Positions 18,387 through 26,313 are shown, counted from the first letter of the stretch. The stretch is 64,000 nucleotides of DNA from Rhizocola hellebori (GCF_016862955.1 NZ_BONY01000008.1:80352-144351), one strand, 5' to 3'. Notes: generated from the letters alone by a model not told the origin. Numbers and translations are program-made.

Positions 18387-20020
18387 TCCGTTTCGACCGG
18401 GTGAGCATCACCTACGAAGGCGCGCCGGAACCGGTGTTGCGCGAGGTCGACCTGGACCTCGGTGAGGGCGAGCTGTGCCTGGTCGTCGGGCATACCGGCA
18501 CGGGCAAGTCGACGCTGCTCGGCGCGATCAACGGGCTGGTGCCCCACTTCACCGGCGGCACCCTCGACGGCCGGGTCACCGTGCACGGCCGCGACACGGC
18601 CACCCACCCGCCGCGCGAATTCGCCGACCTGGTCGGGGTGGTCGGGCAGGACCCGGTCGCCGGGTTCGTCACCGACACGGTCGAGGAGGAACTGGCCTAC
18701 GGCATGGAACAGCTCGCGCTCGGGCCGGCGGTGATGCGTACCCGGGTGGAAGAAACCCTGGATCTGTTGGGGCTGGCCGATTTGCGGCATCGCGGGCTGC
18801 ACGAGCTGTCCGGCGGGCAGCAGCAGCGCGTCGCGATAGGCGCGGCACTGACCGCCCATCCGCGGGTGCTGGTGCTCGACGAGCCCACCTCCGCGCTGGA
18901 CCCGGTCGGCGCCGAGGACGTGCTGGCGGCGATCACCCGCCTGGTGCACGACCTCGGTGTCACCGTGGTGATGGCCGAACACCGCCTGGAACGGGTAATC
19001 CCTTACGCCGACAGGCTCATCTGGCTTCGCGGCGACGGCAGCGCGACCATCGGCCAGCCCGCCGTTCTGCTGCAGGAGGCGACCTCGGTCCCGCCGATCG
19101 TCCACCTTGGACGGCTGGCCAAATGGAACCCTTTGCCACTGTCGGTACGTGACGCCCGCCGCCACGCGCCCGAGCTTCGCCGCCGCCTTCCTGAACAGGC
19201 GATCACGGCACACCGCCAGGACCGCACCCAGGCGGGCGAAGCCTTGGCGGCCAAGGACATCATCGTGCGGCACGGGCCCGTGGTGGCGGTGGCGGGGGTC
19301 GGCCTCCAGCTCAAGCCGGGCCAGATCACCGCGCTTATGGGCCGCAACGGATCCGGAAAGTCGTCGCTGCTGTGGGCATTGCAGGGCTCGGGAAGACGCG
19401 ACGGTGGGGCTGTTGCTGTTGTCGCCGCTGACGGTCAGCACCTGGATCCGGGCAAGGTCAAAGCCGCCGTGGCCCGCCGGCTGGTCGGCCTGGTGCCCCA
19501 GACCGCCTCGGACCTTCTGTATCACGACACTGTCGACGCGGAACTGGCCCAGGCCGACCGCGATGGAGCAACCCCTGGCACGGCAAGGACTGTGCTGGAT
19601 CGCATGGTGCCCGGCATCGCCGGCGGCGATCACCCGCGCGATCTGTCGGCCGGGCAGCAGCTGGCTCTGGTGCTGGCCATCCAGCTGGCGGTGACGCCGG
19701 GGGTGGTGCTGCTCGACGAGCCGACCAGGGGGCTGGACTATCAGGCAAAGGCGGGGCTGGCCGCCACCCTCGACCAGCTCGCCCAGGCGGGGCGCGCGGT
19801 CGTGGTGGCGACCCATGATGTCGAGTTCGCGGCGACCGTGGCCGACCGCGTCATCGTCATGGCCGAGGGGTCGGTGATCGCCGACGGGCCGGCGCCCACC
19901 GTGCTCACCGCTTCCCCGGCTTTCGCGCCGCAGATCGCGAAAATCCTTTCCCCGCTGCCCTATCTGACCCTGGCTCAGGTCAGCGCTGCGCTACGTGAGG
20001 AGAAGGATGATGGCTGGTAA
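18383..20020 (+). CDS. ECF transporter ATPase, two EcfA domains fused
   Basis: The 545-residue protein contains two ABC nucleotide-binding domains in tandem. Domain 1 has Walker A GHTGTGKSTLL (from residue 36), signature LSGGQQQRVAIG and Walker B VLVLDEPTSALDP. Domain 2 has Walker A GRNGSGKSSLL (from about 320), the non-canonical signature LSAGQQLALVLAI and Walker B VVLLDEPTRGLD. Start is GTG 18383 with an aaggag site. A fused EcfA-EcfA' takes the place of the usual two-gene pair. It is coupled to EcfT upstream and overlaps the S-component gene downstream. Confidence 0.93.
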   Translation: MIRFDRVSITYEGAPEPVLREVDLDLGEGELCLVVGHTGTGKSTLLGAINGLVPHFTGGTLDGRVTVHGRDTATHPPREFADLVGVVGQDPVAGFVTDTVEEELAYGMEQLALGPAVMRTRVEETLDLLGLADLRHRGLHELSGGQQQRVAIGAALTAHPRVLVLDEPTSALDPVGAEDVLAAITRLVHDLGVTVVMAEHRLERVIPYADRLIWLRGDGSATIGQPAVLLQEATSVPPIVHLGRLAKWNPLPLSVRDARRHAPELRRRLPEQAITAHRQDRTQAGEALAAKDIIVRHGPVVAVAGVGLQLKPGQITALMGRNGSGKSSLLWALQGSGRRDGGAVAVVAADGQHLDPGKVKAAVARRLVGLVPQTASDLLYHDTVDAELAQADRDGATPGTARTVLDRMVPGIAGGDHPRDLSAGQQLALVLAIQLAVTPGVVLLDEPTRGLDYQAKAGLAATLDQLAQAGRAVVVATHDVEFAATVADRVIVMAEGSVIADGPAPTVLTASPAFAPQIAKILSPLPYLTLAQVSAALREEKDDGW

Positions 20021-20897
20021 GCCACAGGCGATCGGCATTCCCACTCGCGCGGGCGCGTCGATCGCGATGGCCGCGTTCATCGGTCTGGTGGCCTTCGCGT
20101 GGCCTTTTCTGGCCGCGCCGGGCGCCATCGGCTCGACGCAGACCGCGCCGCTGATGTTCGGTGTGCTGCTGCTGATCATCGTGGCGGTGGTCTTCTCGGA
20201 GATAGCCGAAGGGCGCATCGACGCCAAAGCGCTTGCCATGCTTGGTGTTCTGTCGGCCATCAACGCCGCGCTGCGCCCGCTGGGAGCGGGCACAGCCGGG
20301 ATCGAAACGGTGTTCTTCCTGCTGGTGCTCGCCGGTCGCGTGTTCGGGCCCGGGTTCGGGTTCACGCTGGGCTGCACCTCGCTTTTCGCCTCGGCTCTGC
20401 TGACCGGCGGAGTGGGGCCTTGGATGCCGTACCAGATGTTCGGCTGTGCCTTCGTCGGCATGCTCGCCGGGATGCTGCCCAGGGCGTCCGGCAAGGCCGA
20501 GCTGGCCATGCTCGCCGGCTATGCGGCCTTCGCCGGGTACCTGTTCGGGTTCCTGCTCAACCTGTCGTTCTGGCCGTTCGCTCTCGACCCGGCCAGCTCG
20601 ATCGCCTACCAGCCAGGCTTGGCGCCCTTGGAGCAGCTGCAGCGATACCTGACCTTCTTCACGGTGACCTCGCTTGGCTGGGACACCGGCCGGGCGGTCA
20701 CCACCGCCATCCTCGTGGCGCTGGCCGGCCCGGCCGTGCTCGGGGCGTTGCGCCGAGCATCCCGGCGCGCCAACTTCAATCCCCGCACCGTTTTCCAGCC
20801 GCTCACGGGTGGGCACGACGATCAGCGCCTGCGCCGCGCCGACGGCTCCGTCCTGCCGGAAGCTACCCCGAGCGCGGTCGACCGAGCAGATCGGTGA
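20010..20897 (+). CDS. ECF transporter substrate-binding S component, probable cobalamin specificity (CbrT-like)
   Basis: The 295-residue membrane protein has about six helices: AAFIGLVAFAWPFLAAPGAI, LMFGVLLLIIVAVVF, a segment with NAALRPLGAG, GFGFTLGCTSLFASALLTGG, and others. This is the compact fold of ECF S components, with a hydrophilic C-terminal tail. The gene overlaps the ATPase end, with gaggag before tandem ATG codons at 20007 and 20010. Substrate assignment rests mainly on the upstream cobalamin riboswitch and adjoining B12-regulated genes, not on identified ligand residues. Confidence 0.85.
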   Translation: MAGKPQAIGIPTRAGASIAMAAFIGLVAFAWPFLAAPGAIGSTQTAPLMFGVLLLIIVAVVFSEIAEGRIDAKALAMLGVLSAINAALRPLGAGTAGIETVFFLLVLAGRVFGPGFGFTLGCTSLFASALLTGGVGPWMPYQMFGCAFVGMLAGMLPRASGKAELAMLAGYAAFAGYLFGFLLNLSFWPFALDPASSIAYQPGLAPLEQLQRYLTFFTVTSLGWDTGRAVTTAILVALAGPAVLGALRRASRRANFNPRTVFQPLTGGHDDQRLRRADGSVLPEATPSAVDRADR

Positions 20898-21138
20898 GCC
20901 GGCACCGCAGGCACGGCTGCCTTACCTGGCACGTGCAGGGGCTGGCCTCGACCTGTTCCGCGATGGCCGCCACCACGGCCAGACTGGCCGTCAGCTCACC
21001 CCGCAACCGCGACGATCGTGCGTTGGCGGCACCGGCCTGTCTGCGCGCGGCGTCAAGCTTGGCGTGTTCTTGCGGCGTCAGCAGAATGAACTCCCGCCCG
21101 TCGACCTCGGCCCGGCGCGGCTGTTCCGCTCCAGCCAA
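20863..21138 (-). CDS. Small cysteine-containing protein of unknown function
   Basis: The 91-residue product has a short beta-like N-terminus (VDGREFILLTPQEHAKLDAA) and a helical middle. It ends in a Cys cluster, CTCQVRQPCLRC, that could bind Zn or a thiol-reactive group. It overlaps the 3' end of the S-component gene by 35 bp, tail to tail. I do not recognise the family. Its place within the B12 island may be accidental. Confidence 0.6.
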   Translation of the reverse strand: MAGAEQPRRAEVDGREFILLTPQEHAKLDAARRQAGAANARSSRLRGELTASLAVVAAIAEQVEASPCTCQVRQPCLRCRLTDLLGRPRSG

Positions 21139-21202
21139 AGCTGCCTCCCCAGGTCCATTGACGCGGCGGGCCGGAATCCGGCCCGCCGCGCTTACCCCCC
21201 AA

Positions 21203-22231
21203 TCAGCAGGTCAGACTCGGTGCACCCGAGGAAGATCCGGCCGAGGTGAGATGACGCAGGCCCGGCCCGGTCAGGCCGAGAATTCCCTGTGCGGTGGCAC
21301 GCGCCGCTGTCGCCGGGTCGAAACCGGTGGCGTCAAAGGCGATTGCCCCACGTTGCGCCGATGGTGCGGAGCAGCCCGACTGCAGCGACAGGACGAATTG
21401 GCGCGCCTTCGCCGCCGCTGCCAGCCGTAGGGCCTCACGCAACGCCTGACCGGCCACGCCGGTGCTGTTGGCGTTGGGCGTGCCCAGGGCCGAGAAGCTG
21501 CCGTCCGGCCCCTGGACGCTGAGCAGCCACTGGACAGCGGGCGCGGCCTGCGCCCGATTCCCGGTGGCGATCAGTGCCTGGACTGCCAGGGCGGTGGCAT
21601 CGGTGTCGCTGGTGCAGGTCGCCTCGCCGAGGAACACCGGGAAACCCCCGTCGGCGCAACGACTTGCCACCACGAAGGACACCGCCGATTCCGGGGCGCC
21701 CGCGGCGGTGCGCTCCAACGCGATGATCGCCAGGGACTGGCCGAACATGTTGCTGAAGTCACCGAACTCCGACCGATCCGAGAACCGGCCCGACGGTGTC
21801 AGCAGTGCCCGAAGCCGCGCAAGCAGATCCTGCCCCCCGAAAGACGCCGGGTTGCCGCCCCGAACCTGCACCGCAAGCGCCAGCTTGGCCGTCGAACCCG
21901 AATACGACTCGGTCACGCCGTCGCCGGTGTAGCCGGAAAGGATTTCCGGCCGAGCCAGCCAGGTCAATGCCCGTGAACCGTAGTCGTTCGCGGTTTTGGC
22001 CGCCGCGAAAGCGAAAATCGCATCGATGGTCAGGCCCTGGTCGGGGAAGATCATCCCGCCGAAGTCGACCTCGAATCTCTCCCCGTCCACCATCTGCCGG
22101 GCGAGCCAGCCGGCCGCTGCGTCGGGCCGAGTGGTCGGATGCCCGGTCGCCGCGGCAGGTGCTGCCCCCATCGTGACGGTGAGCAGCACTCCGGTCGCGA
22201 CCAGGCTGAGATGACGCAGACTGCGAACCAT
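21203..22231 (-). CDS. Secreted alpha/alpha-barrel repeat protein under cobalamin riboswitch control (free alpha half)
   Basis: The 342-residue protein has a signal peptide (LSLVATGVLLTVTMGAAPAAA) and then prenyltransferase/squalene-oxidase-type repeats. The repeat marks are SDTDATALAVQALIATG, QGPDGSFSALGTPNANSTG and VAGQALREALRLA. The fold is an alpha6/alpha6-like toroid, as in the N-terminal domain of intrinsic factor and transcobalamin. No membrane anchor follows and the tail ends in Cys. No terpene-cyclase catalytic Asp cluster is seen. A cobalamin riboswitch lies directly upstream. I infer a secreted corrinoid-binding half-protein; binding itself is untested. Confidence 0.75.
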   Translation of the reverse strand: MVRSLRHLSLVATGVLLTVTMGAAPAAATGHPTTRPDAAAGWLARQMVDGERFEVDFGGMIFPDQGLTIDAIFAFAAAKTANDYGSRALTWLARPEILSGYTGDGVTESYSGSTAKLALAVQVRGGNPASFGGQDLLARLRALLTPSGRFSDRSEFGDFSNMFGQSLAIIALERTAAGAPESAVSFVVASRCADGGFPVFLGEATCTSDTDATALAVQALIATGNRAQAAPAVQWLLSVQGPDGSFSALGTPNANSTGVAGQALREALRLAAAAKARQFVLSLQSGCSAPSAQRGAIAFDATGFDPATAARATAQGILGLTGPGLRHLTSAGSSSGAPSLTC

Positions 22232-22284
22232 TGTCGTTGACTGTCCTTTCTGGCCCGAACCAGACAGCCGGAGGTGGTGACGGC

Positions 22285-22430
22285 GCGCCCTGGCACGCTT
22301 CTCCGGCTCCCTGATTCCTTGAGCCACTTCAGGATGGGAACTACCGCGGTGAGCCGTCGGGCTGCCGCCGATGGGGCGGTCACCGTTGCGGGCCAGCGCC
22401 GGAGTCTCACCGGCTTGACTCATCCGCTGA
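22285..22430 (-). promoter_or_regulatory. Cobalamin riboswitch upstream of the free alpha/alpha-repeat gene
   Basis: On the minus strand the core reads aagccggtgagactccgg, then cgctggcccgcaacggtg (plus-strand 22381-22416). The distal element gagccggagaagcgtgcc lies at about 22292-22309. The stretch ccgttgcgggccagcgccgg is identical to that in the riboswitch near 25150. It fills most of the 203-bp gap between two minus-strand genes, so the downstream gene can be controlled independently of the operon above. The outer boundaries are approximate. Confidence 0.85.
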
Positions 22431-22434
22431 ACAG

Positions 22435-23235
22435 CTAGGTGTCGGATGTCGCTCGCCGTCTTCGCCGGATCACCAGCGCCGTCAACGCCAACGCGCACAA
22501 CAGGATCGCTGCGGCGATGGCTCCCCATGGCGTGCTCGTCCGGCGGATCGCTGGCTCGGCGATCGCGGTGACGATGCCGGAACCAGCTGGCGTGCCCGGC
22601 TGCGTCGCTTCCGGTGTGGCCGTATCGCTTGGCGCTGCTGGAGTTGTCGCGGTCGGTGCCGCTGGCACGGCCGCCGGCTGCCCCCCACCACCAATGGGCG
22701 GCTTGGTCGTCGCAGCGGGCGGCGGGGGTGGCTGGGGCGGCGGCTGAGGTCTGTGCGGCGCGACGCCGGGTGGCGGTACCGAGGAAGAGGTCTTGTCCTT
22801 CGCAAAAGACCAGCCCTCGAAACTGCCGGCCGGCGGGGTCCGGCTGAGCACACCGAAGTCGCTGTACTTCCAGGTGCCGTCGTTGGGCGCGTACCAGTAG
22901 GACCAGTAGGCAGAGGCGGGCGGGGTGTTCAGGCACGCCTCGGTATCCGCGCCCGGCTTGCCTTGGATCCGGCAGATGAACGCCTTGCCCCAGCGCTGGG
23001 TTCCCTGCACCGTGAACCCGGCGTTCTCCAGCGCTGTCAGCCCATTGGCCTGGGCGCCCGGTGCACAGCGCACGACCGTCCCTCCGCCGAGCTCGTTGAA
23101 GTCCACCACCACGGTGACACCGTTGGTGTCGGGACAATATCCGGGCAGGCCGTCGACCGCGGCCGCCGACGCGGCAACGGGTGCCACCGTCGCCGCGGCG
23201 GCAAGCATCACCGCGATCGCGACCCGCCGGATCAT
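22435..23235 (-). CDS. Membrane-anchored DUF4430 (transcobalamin C-terminal-like) protein
   Basis: The 266-residue protein has a signal peptide (VAIAVMLAAAATVAPVAAS), then a DUF4430-type beta domain (about 35-155). The domain contains GVTVVVDFNELGGGTVVRC, AGFTVQGTQRWGKAFICRI and the aromatic run ASAYWSYWYAPNDGTWKYS. A Pro/Ala-rich linker follows. The protein ends in a transmembrane helix (GAIAAAILLCALALTALVI) and a positively charged RRRRR tail. The same beta fold forms the C-terminal half of intrinsic factor. The start overlaps the upstream anchored alpha-protein stop (ATGA). Confidence 0.8.
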   Translation of the reverse strand: MIRRVAIAVMLAAAATVAPVAASAAAVDGLPGYCPDTNGVTVVVDFNELGGGTVVRCAPGAQANGLTALENAGFTVQGTQRWGKAFICRIQGKPGADTEACLNTPPASAYWSYWYAPNDGTWKYSDFGVLSRTPPAGSFEGWSFAKDKTSSSVPPPGVAPHRPQPPPQPPPPPAATTKPPIGGGGQPAAVPAAPTATTPAAPSDTATPEATQPGTPAGSGIVTAIAEPAIRRTSTPWGAIAAAILLCALALTALVIRRRRRATSDT

Positions 23236-24533
23236 CGCACCGAAACCCGGCGTCGCCGGGCCAATGCCAGCAACAGCATTCCCGCCAGCACGACAGCGGC
23301 TCCCACCCCGGCCATGGTGAACGCCGCCGGCCCCGTCACGGGCAATCCGCCACCGCTTCCTGGCGCCGATGCCGAAGGCGATGGCGAGGATGGCGAGGAT
23401 GGCGTAGGCGGCGAGTCGACGCCGATGCGATGCATGGGCACCAACGTGAAGGCCAGCAGGGCCTGGGTGGTGGCACGGTGCCAGGGATCCATCTCGTCGA
23501 TGAAACAGTTTTCAAACTCGGGCTTTACCTCGCAGATTCCGTCTGCCGTGCCATCTGCGAAGTCTGCCGTGCCTTTGGCGATCGCTCCCACATGAGCGCT
23601 GGCGGCCCCCGCGTTGGCGGTGGTCAGCTGAAGGGTGCGGATGAACGCCGCCGCCTTGGACGCCTGGTCCACCTTGCCACCCGCGTAAAGCGCTTGCGCG
23701 GCAAGGCCTGTGCTGTTGGTGCTGGGGACCGGACTGGCCCACCGGTCGAAGAAGCTGCCGTTGGGCTGCTGCATGCCCGCCAGCCACGCCACCGCTTTAT
23801 CGGCCTGCTGCTTCTTGCCAGCCCCATATAACGCCTGGATCGCCATGGCGGTGCCGTCGACGTGCGGTTCCGGCCAGAGCTTCTTGACGTCGTCGTTGGC
23901 GTCGGCCGCTGACGCCTGGCAGTTACCGATCGGGCCGGCCGTTGGGAACAGGGGGAAGCCGCCCTCCGCGCACTGCTGGGACAGCAGATACTGCACCACG
24001 TTGTCAGGCACCCCACCCGAACCGGCCAAGCCAAGCACCGCAAGGCTCTGGTCGAACATGTTGCCGCCGTTGCCGTCGGAGTCGTGGATCCAGCCACCCG
24101 CGTCTATCCGGTCCAGCGTTCGCTGGCGCATGTTGTGGCCACCAAAGCTGAGCGGATCGCCGCCGGAGATGACCGAGGCGAAGAGCACCTTCGCCGTGGC
24201 ACCACCGATGATCAATCCCGCTCCCCACGACGGGGTGGTGTAGGAATCCACATTCGCGGCAATGTTTTGCGAAAGTGCCTGTGCCAGCGGCTGTTCCAGC
24301 TTCGACGCGCGCACGGCGATCAGCATGTCGATGGTCATGCCCCAGTCGGGGTCGGCGGGCGTCGCCGGGTCCCAGGCGGGCGCCGGCAATGCACCGTTGA
24401 CCAGCTCGCCTTCCAGCCACTTGACGCCTTTGCTCCAAGAGCCGTCGCTGTCCCACGCGGGCGCCGCCTGAGCCGGAGCGGCGATGGCGACGGCCAGCCC
24501 GGCCGCCGCCAGGATGCTGAAAAGCTTGCGCAT
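23232..24533 (-). CDS. Sortase-anchored (LPVTG) alpha/alpha-repeat protein, transcobalamin alpha-domain-like
   Basis: The 433-residue protein has a signal peptide (KLFSILAAAGLAVAIAAPAQA) and then alpha/alpha-toroid repeats (about 35-350). Repeat marks include PHVDGTAMAIQALYGAG and PNGSFFDRWASP, followed by STNSTGLAAQALYAGG. A Ser/Pro-rich spacer leads to a complete cell-wall sorting signal: LPVTG at about 397-401, a hydrophobic helix and a RRRR tail. It is the middle gene of a three-gene operon. The alpha protein is thus fixed to peptidoglycan while its probable beta partners are encoded on both sides. Confidence 0.8.
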   Translation of the reverse strand: MRKLFSILAAAGLAVAIAAPAQAAPAWDSDGSWSKGVKWLEGELVNGALPAPAWDPATPADPDWGMTIDMLIAVRASKLEQPLAQALSQNIAANVDSYTTPSWGAGLIIGGATAKVLFASVISGGDPLSFGGHNMRQRTLDRIDAGGWIHDSDGNGGNMFDQSLAVLGLAGSGGVPDNVVQYLLSQQCAEGGFPLFPTAGPIGNCQASAADANDDVKKLWPEPHVDGTAMAIQALYGAGKKQQADKAVAWLAGMQQPNGSFFDRWASPVPSTNSTGLAAQALYAGGKVDQASKAAAFIRTLQLTTANAGAASAHVGAIAKGTADFADGTADGICEVKPEFENCFIDEMDPWHRATTQALLAFTLVPMHRIGVDSPPTPSSPSSPSPSASAPGSGGGLPVTGPAAFTMAGVGAAVVLAGMLLLALARRRRVSVR

Positions 24534-25003
24534 CACGGCGCCACACTCGGCGCGGCACCCGAACCGAAGGCCCAGCCCTCCACCGTGCCCGGGGCCGGGT
24601 TGTAGGACGAGGCCCCCGCGCTGCTGTAGGACCAGGTGCCGCCCGGTGTGGCGTGCCAGTAGGACCAGTAGGCCGACGCCGACGGCGTGTTCAGGCAAGG
24701 CTCGGTCGCCGCAGTGGGCAAACCGTTGATACGGCAGACAAATGCCAGACCCCATCGCTTGGTACCGGTAATGGTGAACCCGGCGCCGGTAAGCGCGGTC
24801 AGCCCAGAGGCCGGATCGCCGAGCGCACACGCCCGGGTCACCCCGCCGCCCAATGAGGCGAAGTCGACGACCACCGTCACACCGGACGTACCAACGCAAC
24901 CCGCCGCATAAGCGGCCCTGGGAGAAGGATCGGCGACCGCGACACCGACGGAAAGAACGGCAGCAAGAACAAGGCTCAACGCGAGCCGCAGGGACCGAGC
25001 CAT
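24533..25003 (-). CDS. Secreted DUF4430 (transcobalamin C-terminal-like) protein, unanchored
   Basis: The 156-residue protein has a signal peptide (LRLALSLVLAAVLSVGVAVA) followed by a single DUF4430-type beta domain. The domain reads GVTVVVDFASLGGGVTRAC, AGFTITGTKRWGLAFVCRI and SASAYWSYWHATPGGTWSYS. These align directly with the anchored paralogue at 22435, but no linker or membrane helix follows. It is the first gene behind the third cobalamin riboswitch. Its stop overlaps the next start by one base (TGATG), so the beta and alpha proteins are probably made in coupled amounts. Confidence 0.8.
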   Translation of the reverse strand: MARSLRLALSLVLAAVLSVGVAVADPSPRAAYAAGCVGTSGVTVVVDFASLGGGVTRACALGDPASGLTALTGAGFTITGTKRWGLAFVCRINGLPTAATEPCLNTPSASAYWSYWHATPGGTWSYSSAGASSYNPAPGTVEGWAFGSGAAPSVAP

Positions 25004-25037
25004 TTCAGGCCTTTCTCGGCCCAGGTCAGAAGCCAAG

Positions 25038-25080
25038 CGCCCCCGCGCTCGGTCTCCTCCCGTGAGCCACGACGGGGGCG
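25038..25080 (-). promoter_or_regulatory. Hairpin between the cobalamin riboswitch and its first gene
   Basis: Plus-strand cgcccccg (25038-25045) is the exact complement of cgggggcg (25073-25080), enclosing a 27-nt loop. On the minus-strand transcript that loop contains cacgggaggagaccg, a purine-rich Shine-Dalgarno-like run. It lies between the riboswitch aptamer and the start codon at 25003, so it is a candidate expression platform or terminator. The mechanism is inferred from position only. Confidence 0.45.
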
Positions 25081-25084
25081 GAGA

Positions 25085-25195
25085 ACAAAGCGAACGCAGC
25101 AGGTACTCGGACTCGCCACTCTCGAAAGGGTGGCCTACCGTTGCGGGCCAGCGCCGGAATTTGACCGGACTTCCCCCACACGCGATCGCATCGAT
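25085..25195 (-). promoter_or_regulatory. Cobalamin riboswitch upstream of the secreted beta/alpha/beta operon
   Basis: The minus-strand core reads ggggaagtccggtcaaattc, cggcgctggcccgcaacggt and gagtccgagtacctgct. This is a near-ideal B12-box arrangement. The outer helix can form between gcgatcgc (25182-25189) and gcgttcgc (minus strand, about 25089-25096) with one mismatch. It shares a 20-nt identical core with the riboswitch near 22400. It should control the three-gene secreted operon from 25003 down to 22435. Confidence 0.92.
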
Positions 25196-25246
25196 TCAAT
25201 TTGGTGACCCGATTGTTCCCACGCGCCGGCTGCCGTGTCAATTCAC

Positions 25247-25641
25247 TCACCTTCCATGTGGACCGTGGGTGACGACCTCAATCGATGGCAGGACCATGCG
25301 CAGCAGTGCGCCACCTTCGTTCGGCAGGGCCTGGGCGGTGCCCCCGTGGGCCTGCGCGACCTGCCGGACGATGGCCAGACCGAGCCCCGAGCCGGGATGG
25401 GCGCGGGCTGCGGGTGAGCGGTAGAAACGGTCGAAGACGAACGCCAGATCGCTGTCGGGAATGCCTGGGCCGCAATCGGCGACCTCGAGCACCCCGCCGC
25501 CAACGTTGATCTTGACCCCGTCGCCACGGAACCTGGCTTGCCCGCACCGGGCGCCGGGGTCGGCCCCGCCGCCGACGCTGTCCCGGTCGCGGCCAAGGCG
25601 ATCGCCGCCGCGGTGGCCACGACCAGCCGTGTTCGTTTCAT
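25247..25641 (-). pseudogene. Chimeric remnant: signal-peptide start joined out of frame to a histidine-kinase ATPase end
   Basis: Two unrelated coding remnants abut here. From ATG 25641 one frame encodes a clean signal peptide (MKRTRLVVATAAAIALAATG...) and about 37 sensible residues, until roughly 25533. From about 25537 to the stop at 25247 a different frame encodes the C-terminal half of a HATPase domain: G1 box DCGPGIPDSD, F box FDRFYRS, G2 box GSGLGLAIVRQV. The kinase's sensor, HAMP and HisKA parts are absent. A deletion that fused a secreted-protein gene to a two-component kinase gene explains this best. The breakpoint lies near 25510-25540. Confidence 0.7.
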
Positions 25642-25746
25642 CATCCTGATGCCTTTCGTCCACTGGCGCCGGAGGAGTCCCGACGCCGTGGTGACCACCC
25701 AAACATCGCGGCCTCAGCCGGGCTTTCGGCCAGCTTTAGAGAATCC

Positions 25747-26313
25747 TTAGAAAACATCCCGCCGAGCCGGTCGGCGTCCCCGGTACCTGATGGTGGCGGC
25801 GATCAGCCCGAGCAGCACCGGGACGGCGATCACTGTGGGCAATGAGCCACCGGGGTTGAGGGTTCGGCGTTCGGTGACGGTGACGTGGACCGGCGGGCTG
25901 ACGATCAGCGGGCCGGTCCCGGCGGTGGCGGCGGCGTTGGGCAGCAGGACGACGTAGACATCGAAACTGCCGGCGTTGACCGCGTGCAGGTCCCAGTCCA
26001 GAGGCACGCTGTCACCCGGTGCCATGGGCTCCACGGAGAGGCTGCGGTTGGCCGACCAGTCCTCGGGATCGACGTAAACGCCGCCGGTGAGGCTGGCGAC
26101 GTTGAGATGAGCCAGTCGCGCACCGGCCGGGATAGGGCCGGTGTTGACGACCTCCGACTGCAGTGAGAACTGCTGGCCGATGACGACGACGACCTCGGTC
26201 TGGTCGAAGCTCACCTCGATCGGCTCGGTGTCCGCCGCGTGCGCCGCCGTTCCCGGCAAGGCGGGACCGATCAGCACGATCCCAAGGGCGGCAAGCAAAG
26301 CCAGGGCTCTCAT
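25747..26313 (-). CDS. Secreted, membrane-anchored beta-rich protein of an ABC operon
   Basis: The 188-residue protein has a signal peptide (LALLAALGIVLIGPALPGTAAHA), then a beta-rich domain resembling a NEW3/CARDB-like accessory fold (FSLQSEVVNTGPIPAG...SVEPMAPGDSVPLDWDL). A C-terminal helix (VIAVPVLLGLIAATI) and the basic tail RYRGRRPARR follow. Its start overlaps the permease stop (ATGA). As the third member of an ATPase-permease-surface protein operon it may be an accessory subunit or the recognition module; its function is unknown. Confidence 0.7.
   Translation of the reverse strand: MRALALLAALGIVLIGPALPGTAAHAADTEPIEVSFDQTEVVVVIGQQFSLQSEVVNTGPIPAGARLAHLNVASLTGGVYVDPEDWSANRSLSVEPMAPGDSVPLDWDLHAVNAGSFDVYVVLLPNAAATAGTGPLIVSPPVHVTVTERRTLNPGGSLPTVIAVPVLLGLIAATIRYRGRRPARRDVF

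Noticed and set aside
17041..20897. Cobalt or nickel importer (CbiMNQO-type) as the role of the ECF system
   Set aside because: The S component does not resemble CbiM/NikM, whose N-terminal metal-binding His is absent. A cobalamin riboswitch alone could fit cobalt uptake, but the nearby carrier-like proteins favour cobalamin.
21203..24533. Reading the alpha/alpha-repeat proteins as squalene or terpene cyclases
   Set aside because: Both have signal peptides, one has a wall-sorting signal, the catalytic DxDD cluster is not conserved (DTDAT and HVDGT occur instead), and both lie under cobalamin riboswitch control beside DUF4430 genes.
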